Below are positions 6,454-15,925 of a DNA stretch of 17,393 nt, in pieces. Each line of letters begins with the position of its first letter. Position 1 is the first letter of the stretch. The stretch lies in NCBI GenBank assembly GCA_002305015.1, contig DBPW01000024.1, positions 57,995 to 75,387 on the forward strand. The letters run 5' to 3'. The notes under the pieces are model-generated. The model was not told the DNA's origin and ran no database searches. It was given only the letters and a program-made list of their open reading frames with translations. Both the position numbers and the translations under genes were made by a program. The DNA comes from Bacteroidales bacterium UBA1410. Its GTDB lineage: Bacteria; Bacteroidota; Bacteroidia; Bacteroidales; Dysgonomonadaceae.

Positions 6454-9400
6454 TTAAAGAGTTATACTTAATCCGAATGAAAACACTTTTGATAGAGGAT
6501 AAGCATTTCCATTTCCGTCTGCTCCGCCACTCACTGTTTCCGGGTCAAACATTTCTACCATCTTTGTTCCTGTCCATAAATTCTCACCGGAAATAAAAAC
6601 CCTTATCCTGTTTAGATTCACCTTACTCATTAAAGAAGCGGGTAAAGTATATCCCAATTGCAGGTTTTTTAATCGAATATAAGAGGCATCTTGCAAATAA
6701 CGTGTTTGTACTTGCTGATTTTTGCTTGTACCGAATATAGGACGTGGATAATAAGCGTCTAGATTCACATCCAACTCATTGGATGGTTCATCTCTGAAAT
6801 AATCAACGTGGGGTACCAGTCCTGCCGACCACCATTTGTTATTTGTAACTCCCCAAAAATAATAGCTCCCCTGCCAATAATCTCTTTTTAGTACTCCCTG
6901 GAAAAAAGCTCTGAAATCGAAACCTTTCCAATCAGCAGAAAAATCGAGTCCAAAAAGATAGCGTGGAGTATTATTTCCAATAACCTTTATGTCTCCATGA
7001 TTATCGACTGTATAAGCACCATTATCAATCTTCCCATCCTTATTCAAATCCTTATACATAATATCACCGGCTTTCCAGTCAGCTCCAAGTGAATTTTGCC
7101 CGCCCTTTGGCAATGATGCCAAATGGGCTTGCATTTCCTCATCAGTTTTCGCTATTCCTATGGTTTCATATCCCCATATTTCTCCCAATTTCCTTCCTTC
7201 GATATATTTACTTAACGTATTCGTGGGATTCGGATACCTCGTTATTTTTGTTTGTGAGTCAGATAAAAGTAATTTAGCACTGTAACCCAACCCGTTGTTT
7301 AAACGATCATTCCAACTTATTTCAAAATCAAAACCATAGGTTTTCAAGTCTGTATTATTCGTTTTAGGAACATCAATACCAAGGATTACAGGCAATTCTT
7401 GAGCGGGACCAATCATATTTTTTGTTTCCCTTACAAAATAATCAAATGATCCAACCAATCGATTTCTCAAAAGTCCAAAATCAAAACCTATATTCCAATT
7501 TGTCACTTTTTCCCATCCCATCGTGGAACTTACTAAGGCTGGAACATAGGCTGTATTAGGACGTCTGCCATTTTGCAACCAACTCCCCTCATTTGAATAA
7601 ACAGGCATGACTTGGTAAGTGGGATACCAATTTGAGGTATTTTGATTTCCTAATTCCCCATATGAACCTCTTAATTTGAATAAATTAATGGTATCATATA
7701 ATGATTCCCAAAAATTTTCTTGCGCCATATTCCATCCTAGCGAAAAAGAAGGAAATAAATTCCATCTTTTATCTTTTCGAAATCGTGAAGTACCATCATA
7801 TCTTAAATTAATTTCAGCCAAATACTTGTTTTCATAATCGTAATTGATCCTGCTAAAATAACCGGCAGTACTCCATGAATCCCTGGATCCATTCACGGAA
7901 GGAGTAACCGGATTCCCATTATAGTCAAGCCCTGAAGTCAAATCAAGCTCAGGAAGAGAAGGCACAATTATGCCGTCTCGTTGCACTCCAAAAACTTTTC
8001 TCTTCAAATCTTCTGCTTGAACACCGGCCATCAATTTAAAATGATGACTATCCTTTAAAGAAAAACTATATTCCGTGTAAGCATTAATATTGAAATAATC
8101 GTCATTGAAATAATCCTCATGAACATTTGAACTGCTTTTATAAACATAAGGATTTCCATTAACATCATGATTGTATGTCCTTTGTGAATCCCAATGCCTT
8201 TCTGCAGTCGTTATTCTATAATTTAAGTTGATGTTAGTAATCCAATTTTTTATAGGTTCCAAAACCAAATATCCTTGATGAAAAATATTATCTGTTTTGG
8301 TTTTGTCTTTTCCTCCTGTCGCCAATCCCAGTGCCGGTGAAGGAGATGAGTATAAATAACCGTTCGGATCATACAAGGGTAACGTTGGCCAACCTTGTCT
8401 TGCAAGGTCCCAAAACAATGCATTGGTCATTTCGGCCGGCCTTTGATAGTTTTCACGAGAAAAGCGTACATTATATCCCAAATTCAACCAACTTGTTAAT
8501 TGAGAATTAATTTTACCGGATACCGTATAACGATCATAAAAATCTTTGGATAATTTCATCAATCCGTTTTGATCCAAATAATTAAAAGAAGTATAAAATG
8601 TCGCTTTCTCATTTACTCCCCCGCTTGCACTCAAATTATGTTCTTGCCCATAAGTGGTACTTCTGTAGATGGCATCATACCAATCTACATTATCGTTACC
8701 ATAAGCATACCCATCGGCCCAATATTGAGGATTATTCGGATTAGGAATAATGGAATATGTGATTTTACCCTCCTGATAATCTTTTATCCTCTTTAGATGT
8801 TCCTCCGAAAAGTGAGGACTCCATCCGGCATTAATTGAGGCATCATTAAAGTAAGTGGCAAAAGTATAAGAATCCATCATTTTAGGCTTTAAAACAGGGG
8901 AATTCCATCTAAAATTATTATTATAATTTATTACTGTTTTCCCTGCTTTTGCTTTCTTTGTCGTTACCAATATAACACCAAAGGGAGCCCGCGATCCATA
9001 AATAGAAGAAGCTGCTGCATCTTTCAATATGGATATATTCTCTATATCTTGAGGATTAATCGCATTTAAATCCCCCTCTATCCCATCGATCAACACCAAT
9101 GGATTCCCTGTTGATCCTTCTCCTATCGTGGCAACACCTCTGATATTAACAGTAGGCTTCGACTCCAAACTTCCATTTGAAGCAGAAATATTTAATCCGG
9201 GAACTAACCCTTGTAATGCTTGCGTAACATTAACTACCGGTCTCGATTCGATATCCTTGGAACTTGCCGTACTAACCGCTCCCGTTAAATTCACTTTTTT
9301 CTGTGTGCCAAATCCCACGACTACTACTTCTTCCAACATTTCAGCCTCTTCTTCCATTACCACATCTATAACTGTCCTGCCATTCACGGGTATGTCTTGT

Positions 9401-9663
9401 GATTTCATTCCTACGTAAGAAATTTCCAACGTGGCATCCCTTGGAACATTCGACAGCGTAAAAACTCCATTTATATCGGTTATCGTCCCGATAGTAGTGC
9501 CTTTCACCCGAACTGTAACGCCAATAAGCGGCTCACCCTTCGTATCTTTTACCGAACCTCGTACGGTAAGTTCTTGGGCAAACATCGTAAGGGAAATCAT
9601 CCATAAAAAAACGAATACTATCCCTTTTGTCAAACTTAATGAAATCTTTTTTTTCATTTTCAT
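6454..9663 (-). CDS. SusC/RagA-family TonB-dependent outer-membrane oligosaccharide transporter
   Basis: 1069 residues, normal for the family. Residues 1-29 are a signal peptide (MKMKKK, hydrophobic core, MFA|QE). Residues about 32-103 are the carboxypeptidase-regulatory-like domain (VRGSVKDTKGEPLIGVTV, ITDINGVFTL). The TonB box region is EEVVVVGFGTQKK (111-123). The plug follows with RPVVNVTQALQGLVPGLNI, PLVLIDGIEGDLNAINPQDIE and DAAASSIYGSRAPFGVILVTTKK. The remainder is a beta-barrel ending in the aromatic-containing strand KVFSFGLSITL. An acidic DLNKDGKIDNG loop typical of SusC proteins is present. There is no N-terminal STN signalling domain, so it is not of the anti-sigma-coupled type, consistent with control by the neighbouring HTCS. 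It energises uptake of glycan fragments with its SusD partner. It is first in its operon, behind the 376-base divergent region. A second in-frame ATG lies at codon 3. Confidence 0.97.
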   Translation of the reverse strand: MKMKKKISLSLTKGIVFVFLWMISLTMFAQELTVRGSVKDTKGEPLIGVTVRVKGTTIGTITDINGVFTLSNVPRDATLEISYVGMKSQDIPVNGRTVIDVVMEEEAEMLEEVVVVGFGTQKKVNLTGAVSTASSKDIESRPVVNVTQALQGLVPGLNISASNGSLESKPTVNIRGVATIGEGSTGNPLVLIDGIEGDLNAINPQDIENISILKDAAASSIYGSRAPFGVILVTTKKAKAGKTVINYNNNFRWNSPVLKPKMMDSYTFATYFNDASINAGWSPHFSEEHLKRIKDYQEGKITYSIIPNPNNPQYWADGYAYGNDNVDWYDAIYRSTTYGQEHNLSASGGVNEKATFYTSFNYLDQNGLMKLSKDFYDRYTVSGKINSQLTSWLNLGYNVRFSRENYQRPAEMTNALFWDLARQGWPTLPLYDPNGYLYSSPSPALGLATGGKDKTKTDNIFHQGYLVLEPIKNWITNINLNYRITTAERHWDSQRTYNHDVNGNPYVYKSSSNVHEDYFNDDYFNINAYTEYSFSLKDSHHFKLMAGVQAEDLKRKVFGVQRDGIIVPSLPELDLTSGLDYNGNPVTPSVNGSRDSWSTAGYFSRINYDYENKYLAEINLRYDGTSRFRKDKRWNLFPSFSLGWNMAQENFWESLYDTINLFKLRGSYGELGNQNTSNWYPTYQVMPVYSNEGSWLQNGRRPNTAYVPALVSSTMGWEKVTNWNIGFDFGLLRNRLVGSFDYFVRETKNMIGPAQELPVILGIDVPKTNNTDLKTYGFDFEISWNDRLNNGLGYSAKLLLSDSQTKITRYPNPTNTLSKYIEGRKLGEIWGYETIGIAKTDEEMQAHLASLPKGGQNSLGADWKAGDIMYKDLNKDGKIDNGAYTVDNHGDIKVIGNNTPRYLFGLDFSADWKGFDFRAFFQGVLKRDYWQGSYYFWGVTNNKWWSAGLVPHVDYFRDEPSNELDVNLDAYYPRPIFGTSKNQQVQTRYLQDASYIRLKNLQLGYTLPASLMSKVNLNRIRVFISGENLWTGTKMVEMFDPETVSGGADGNGNAYPLSKVFSFGLSITL

Positions 9664-9730
9664 GTTTTTAAAATTAATATTTTGTTAACCGGAATCTGAT
9701 AATAAATAATTTACTCCATTTGAATTTCAT

Positions 9731-9762
9731 AAAATGTATACCTTTCACATTATTTTTTGCAA
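9731..9762 (-). promoter_or_regulatory. Candidate promoter of the SusC-led operon
   Basis: On the minus strand TACATTTT (9731-9738) matches seven of eight positions of the Bacteroidota -7 element TAnnTTTG. A TTG (9760-9762) lies 21 bases upstream, suitable for the -33 element. This would start transcription near 9725 and give a leader of about 60 bases. A perfect -7 match, TAATTTTG, lies farther out at 9866-9873 but has no good -33 partner. The choice between them is uncertain. Confidence 0.35.
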
Positions 9763-10014
9763 TTATTTTTCCTTACATGGGTTGTGCATTTTTATATTAT
9801 ACTTTATTTTTTATCGTTCGACTACCTCCTTTCTTCTATTAAAATATTATAAAATCTTTCGCTTTCAAAATTATATATTCATAATAAACTTTTATTCCAT
9901 TTATCATTCAAAAAGGGAGAATTTAAGACAAGTTATTCATTTTAAACAAAATAACAACGTATCAAAACCACGTTAAAAAATCAGATTTCATTTCGTTATT
10001 CATAAAAAAGTTTC

Positions 10015-10022
10015 TATATTTG
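10015..10022 (+). promoter_or_regulatory. Bacteroidota -7 promoter element of the HTCS gene
   Basis: TATATTTG is an exact match to TAnnTTTG. A weak TTTCG (9991-9995) lies about 20 bases upstream where the -33 TTTG is expected. Transcription would start near 10028-10030, leaving a leader of only about ten bases before the ATG at 10040. The strong -7 box and poor -33 box would suit steady low expression of a regulator. Confidence 0.5.
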
Positions 10023-10039
10023 AAAAAAAATAGAATAGA

Positions 10040-13000
10040 ATGAAGCATTCTTTAAGCTATGTATCGATAAAAAAATACAGTGCTGTACTGCTGCTTTTCC
10101 TTTGGCTGAAGGGAATAAATACGATTGATGCGGCTACACCAAAAGAACAAACAACTACACGCAAACTAGTTGAACAAAGAGAACAAGCTGTACAAAAAAA
10201 GCATGTTCCGTTAACGTTCAGGCAGCTCTCCACATCCGATGGTCTACCTACCAATGAAGTGCAGAAGGTATATCAAGATAAAGACGGATTCATTTGGTTT
10301 GCTACCCGATACGGATTGTGCAAGTACGACGGCTACGGGATAAGCGTTTATACCCGGCAATTAAACAACCCCAACACGTTATCAAACAACAACATCTTGT
10401 GTTTAGCCGAAGATCACGACCACCGGTTGTGGATCGGAACACAAGACGGATTAAACGTACTGAACAAAAAAACGGGAGATATAAAAAAAATAACCATTCC
10501 CGGTATTCCAAACCCCGTTGTATCCTGCATCCTGGTAACAAGCAAAAACGAAATATGGTTAGGACTCGACGAAGGACTGTTTTCCTATTCTCCCGAAACC
10601 GACGAATTTCTCTACCTCAACAGAAACAACAGCAACGGAGTTCTCTCCGACAGTCCCGTCAAATCCCTCCTGGAAGACTCCTTCGGCGACATCTGGATCG
10701 GAACCTGGAACAAAGGTCTCTTCCGCTACGATTCCAAAAAACAAGTCTTTGTTGCCTATCCTCAAATGAACGAACGAAATTCTGCCCACGTCATTTACGA
10801 AGACAGCAAAAAAAACATCTGGGTGGGCACTTGGGATGCCGGATTGCAATTGCTCAAAAATCCCCGCGACCCCAACCATGTCACTTGGCAAACCTTCCGC
10901 AATAATCCCGCCGACAGCCTCAGCCTTTCCGACAACATCGTTTACGATATCTGTGAAGATGCCAACAGGGGAGCATTATGGATCGGCACACGCAGTGGGT
11001 TAAGCATCCTGAAATACGACCATCCGGAGCGTTTTATCAATTATAAATCCACCAAATCGTTCTACCGAATTCCGAGCGACGAAATCAATTCCATCATCCG
11101 CGACCACGAAAACAACATGTGGATCGGCTCTATCGGCGGAGGGGTCTTCATCACCAATACCGAAAAAACGCCTTTCCACACCTTCTCCATCAACATTCCA
11201 CAAATCCCCACCGCTACCGTTCGCTCCCTTTTAGTGGATCGCGCCGACAACATCTGGATAGGAATAGGCACGTACGGACTGGTTTATTACGATAGACTCA
11301 CCCACGCTTTTATACATCAATCGCAAATACCCGAATTCAAAGCAATGGGATATGCCACCATTTACGACATTCTTCAGCGGCAAAACGGCGAAATCCTGTT
11401 CGCTTCCTACGGCAACGGCCTCTACAGCTACCGTAAAGGCGAGCCCTGTCGCCAATTGACTTCTGCCAACAGCCCTTTCATAAAGGAAGACCGCATCATC
11501 TCGCTCTATGAAGACAGCCATGCCAATTGCTGGATAGGCACACAAACCGGCGTAGGCGTTTTGTTGCCCGATGGCAGTGGATTCATCTTCAACGATCTGA
11601 TCATAGGAGACAAAAGCCTTACCCGATGCTACGTGAAAGATATCATCGAAGACCAAAATCACGATATCTGGCTCGCTACCATCAACTACGGATTAATCCG
11701 ACTGTCGGGCAATTTCTCCTCCATGCAAAACATCACCTGCAAAAATTATTGTTTTGAAGAACAAAACATTTCTACCAACAGCGTACTCAGCCTTCATATC
11801 GACAAGTTCAACCGCCTTTGGGCAGGCACCGAAAACGGCGGTTTGTTCCTGTACGACAAAAAAACGGATTCCTTCATCGAGAAAAATCCCCCTCACAACA
11901 TCTTGGGCGACATGGTGGGCAGCATCGAAGAAGACCGCGAAGGCAATCTCTGGCTGGGCACCAACAAGGGACTCATCAAACTCTCCTTCAATCCTCGATC
12001 CGAATTGGATTCCTTCCGCATCTACACCACAGCCGATGGACTTCAAGACAATTTTTTCATTTCCAAATCTTCATTCAATCATAACGGCGAACTCTTTTTC
12101 GGCGGCTACAAAGGTTTTATCGCTTTCTCTCCCGAACACATAAAACATTCGGTTGTCGAGAGCCCTTTTTTCGTAACCGATATCAAAATATTCAACCGAT
12201 CTGTTGCCGGTATGCAGGAAAAAGAGAGAAAAAAATTACTGAAGCAAATTCCACCCTATACGCGTCAGCTCTCCATTCCCCACAAATACAACAATTTCAC
12301 CATCGAGTTTGCCTCCTTAAGCTATCGCAATCCCGAACTTACCCGGTATGCCTATAAACTCGACGGATTCGATAAAGAATGGCAGTATACCGATTCAAAA
12401 AGACATTTCGCCTACTACAACAACCTGTCGCCCGGCAATTATACTTTCCTGTTGAAAGCAACCTCGCAAAACGGCATATGGAACAACGAAATACAAAAAA
12501 TTTCCGTCAAGGTGCTGCCCCCATTCTGGCTCACATGGTGGGCATTCGTCCTTTACGTTGTGATCACGGTCACCATTGCCTACCTCATTTATCTCAACAT
12601 GCGCAACCGCATCCGGTTGAAAAACCAGTTGCAGCTGAAACAGCTGGAGCAGGCAAAAGCCGAAGAACTCAATCAAACCAAACTGCAGTTCTTCACCAAC
12701 ATCACCCACGAATTTCTCACGCCGTTGACCATCATTTCTGCATCGGTCGACGAACTGAAAATGACTACCCCGCGCAACGACGATATTTTCACCATCATCA
12801 CCCAAAACATTACCCGGTTGATGCGCCTCTTTCAGCAGATACTGGAATTTCGTAAAGCCGAAAGCGGCAATCTCCGTTTGCGTGTGTCGTATGGCAATCT
12901 GTCCGATTTTGTAAGAACAAAAACCGAAAGCTTTCGCCCCTTGATAAAGAAGAAAAAACTGCACCTTTCCGTGGTTAGCGATCCCGACCCCATTTACGGC

Positions 13001-14245
13001 TATTTCGATCCCGACAAAATAGACAAGATACTCTACAACCTCATCTCCAATGCAGCCAAATATACACCCGAAGACGGATTCATTCAGGTGAATCTTTCCT
13101 ACAAAAACGGCAATCGCGACTACGTGCTCCTCTCCGTTAAAGACAACGGATGCGGAATCTCGGCCGAAGATCAAAAAAATCTGTTCACCCGTTTCTACGA
13201 AGGCGATTACCGCAAATTCAACACCACCGGTACGGGTATCGGATTATCGCTGACCAAAGACCTGGTCAATCTCCACTATGGCGACATCCACGTGGAAAGC
13301 GAAGAGAACAAAGGTTGTACTTTCTACCTGACTTTCCCCATCGAAAAATCGTATTTCAATTCTTCCGAAATAGAAGAAGAGGAAGCGGCGGTCATCGACA
13401 AAAATTACATGAAAAATCCCGCCGATAGTGCAGACGTTACCGCAGTCGATACCTCCAAAAACAAATTGCAAGCACCCACACTACTCGTGGTAGAAGACAA
13501 CGAAGAGTTACTGCAACTCATGGTACGCCTGCTGGGTAAAGAATACAACGTCCTCACGGCAGAAAACGGCAAAGAGGCTGTCGTCATTATCGAAAACGAA
13601 CCGGTAGAACTCATCATCTCCGACATCATGATGCCCGAAATGGACGGCATCGAATTGTGTCGATTCGTCAAAAGCACCATCGAATACAGCCACATTCCCA
13701 TCATTCTGCTCACCGCCAAAAATAAAGAGGAGGACAAAGCCGAAGCCTACGAATCGGGAGCCGATGCGTTCATCAGCAAACCGTTCAACCTGAGCGTACT
13801 GTATGCACGAATCAAGAACTTGCTGAAAAACAGGGAAAGAATGGCCGGCGATTTCAAAAATCAGGTGTTTTTCGAGTTGAAAGACCTCAACTATACCAGT
13901 ATCGATCAGCAGTTCATTCAACGAGCCATCGAATGTGTCTACCGCCATCTCGATGATGTAGAATTCGATCAGGCGCAATTCGTGGAAGAAATGGGCACCA
14001 GCAAATCCACGCTCTACAACAAACTCAAATCGCTCACCGGGCTCAACACCTCGGCCTTCATCCGCAACATCCGACTGAAAGCCGCCTGTAAAATTATGGA
14101 GGAAACGCAAAACATCCGGATATCCGAGTTGGCATACAGCGTAGGATTCAATGATCCCAAATATTTCAGCACCTGTTTCAAAAAAGAGTTCAACATGCTC
14201 CCCAGCGAATATTTGGAAAGGTTTACGGTTAAAGATAATGGGTAA
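10040..14245 (+). CDS. Hybrid two-component system (HTCS) sensor-regulator of the PUL
   Basis: 1401 residues combining sensor, kinase, receiver and DNA-binding parts. Residues 1-31 are a signal peptide or anchor (ending IDAA). Residues about 58-700 carry fourteen two-component-regulator propeller motifs of the type IWIGTxxGL, from FIWFATRYGL (84-93) to LFFGGYKGF (685-693), enough for two seven-bladed periplasmic propellers. Residues about 745-825 are a Y_Y_Y domain, and 830-852 a transmembrane helix. The HisKA part has FFTNITHEFLTPLT with phospho-acceptor H890. The ATPase part has NLISNAAKYTP (N1004), DNGCGI and GTGIGLSL. The receiver (about 1146-1262) has E1152/D1153, phospho-acceptor D1195 in SDIMMPEMDG, T1225 and K1247. 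The AraC domain (about 1295-1395) has two helix-turn-helix motifs ending FSTCFKKEFNMLPSEYL. It probably binds an imported oligosaccharide in the periplasm and activates the divergent SusC-led operon. All catalytic residues are intact. Confidence 0.97.
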   Translation: MKHSLSYVSIKKYSAVLLLFLWLKGINTIDAATPKEQTTTRKLVEQREQAVQKKHVPLTFRQLSTSDGLPTNEVQKVYQDKDGFIWFATRYGLCKYDGYGISVYTRQLNNPNTLSNNNILCLAEDHDHRLWIGTQDGLNVLNKKTGDIKKITIPGIPNPVVSCILVTSKNEIWLGLDEGLFSYSPETDEFLYLNRNNSNGVLSDSPVKSLLEDSFGDIWIGTWNKGLFRYDSKKQVFVAYPQMNERNSAHVIYEDSKKNIWVGTWDAGLQLLKNPRDPNHVTWQTFRNNPADSLSLSDNIVYDICEDANRGALWIGTRSGLSILKYDHPERFINYKSTKSFYRIPSDEINSIIRDHENNMWIGSIGGGVFITNTEKTPFHTFSINIPQIPTATVRSLLVDRADNIWIGIGTYGLVYYDRLTHAFIHQSQIPEFKAMGYATIYDILQRQNGEILFASYGNGLYSYRKGEPCRQLTSANSPFIKEDRIISLYEDSHANCWIGTQTGVGVLLPDGSGFIFNDLIIGDKSLTRCYVKDIIEDQNHDIWLATINYGLIRLSGNFSSMQNITCKNYCFEEQNISTNSVLSLHIDKFNRLWAGTENGGLFLYDKKTDSFIEKNPPHNILGDMVGSIEEDREGNLWLGTNKGLIKLSFNPRSELDSFRIYTTADGLQDNFFISKSSFNHNGELFFGGYKGFIAFSPEHIKHSVVESPFFVTDIKIFNRSVAGMQEKERKKLLKQIPPYTRQLSIPHKYNNFTIEFASLSYRNPELTRYAYKLDGFDKEWQYTDSKRHFAYYNNLSPGNYTFLLKATSQNGIWNNEIQKISVKVLPPFWLTWWAFVLYVVITVTIAYLIYLNMRNRIRLKNQLQLKQLEQAKAEELNQTKLQFFTNITHEFLTPLTIISASVDELKMTTPRNDDIFTIITQNITRLMRLFQQILEFRKAESGNLRLRVSYGNLSDFVRTKTESFRPLIKKKKLHLSVVSDPDPIYGYFDPDKIDKILYNLISNAAKYTPEDGFIQVNLSYKNGNRDYVLLSVKDNGCGISAEDQKNLFTRFYEGDYRKFNTTGTGIGLSLTKDLVNLHYGDIHVESEENKGCTFYLTFPIEKSYFNSSEIEEEEAAVIDKNYMKNPADSADVTAVDTSKNKLQAPTLLVVEDNEELLQLMVRLLGKEYNVLTAENGKEAVVIIENEPVELIISDIMMPEMDGIELCRFVKSTIEYSHIPIILLTAKNKEEDKAEAYESGADAFISKPFNLSVLYARIKNLLKNRERMAGDFKNQVFFELKDLNYTSIDQQFIQRAIECVYRHLDDVEFDQAQFVEEMGTSKSTLYNKLKSLTGLNTSAFIRNIRLKAACKIMEETQNIRISELAYSVGFNDPKYFSTCFKKEFNMLPSEYLERFTVKDNG

Positions 14246-14261
14246 AGAAAGTGTGTAAAAA

Positions 14262-14294
14262 AAGAGGCTGCCTCGCATGTTGAGACGGCCTCTT
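14262..14294. terminator. Two-way hairpin terminator between the HTCS gene and the GH51 unit
   Basis: A 13-pair stem, AAGAGGCTGCCTC (14262-14274) with GAGACGGCCTCTT (14282-14294), encloses a 7-base loop. One pair is G-T wobble and one a mismatch, and these swap roles on the opposite strand. A T/C-rich run follows on the plus strand, and an A-run before the stem becomes a T-run on the minus strand. It sits 17 bases after the HTCS stop and about 25 bases after the GH51 stop, so it can end both transcripts. Confidence 0.8.
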
Positions 14295-14319
14295 CTCTTT
14301 ATCTTTTCAACCGATTTTC

Positions 14320-15864
<1,545 letters not shown>

Positions 15865-15925
15865 TTCAAAATTTCAATTTAATATTTTATAAATTCCGTA
15901 TCATTGCTTTATTAATTTCCGTATC

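Larger units (their letters stand above)
9664..10039. promoter_or_regulatory. Divergent regulatory region between the SusC-led operon and the HTCS gene
   Basis: 376 strongly A/T-rich bases with no convincing gene. It must hold the outward promoters of both units and, by analogy with other PULs, the binding site of the HTCS AraC domain. I see a 9-base direct repeat GTTATTCAT at 9932-9940 and 9995-10003, and a weak inverted pair AACGT / ACGTT at 9956-9960 and 9970-9974. Either could be an operator or chance in such biased sequence. No terminator-like hairpin is evident. Confidence 0.7.

Noticed and set aside
9734..9976. Small plus-strand open frame (80 codons) in the divergent spacer
   Set aside because: The product is a Phe/Ile/Tyr-rich translation of A/T-rich DNA with no start signal, and it overlaps the likely promoters.
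12395..13174. Minus-strand open frame (259 codons) opposite the kinase part of the HTCS gene
   Set aside because: Antisense to conserved HisKA/ATPase coding sequence, with no recognisable protein features.
13508..14278. Minus-strand open frame (256 codons) opposite the end of the HTCS gene
   Set aside because: It overlaps the receiver and AraC domains and extends into the terminator hairpin; its Phe/Val/Gly-rich sequence is a typical antisense shadow.
15865..15925. Separate promoter for the first GH51 gene in the 61-base gap
   Set aside because: The nearest TAnnTTTG-like match (AAATTTTG on the minus strand) lies almost at the ATG, too close to act as a promoter, and no -33 element fits.
15891..15925. 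Short direct repeat with core TTCCGTATC in the gap between the GH51 genes
   Set aside because: Only about nine shared bases in A/T-rich sequence; no sign of an operator, attachment site or recombination.
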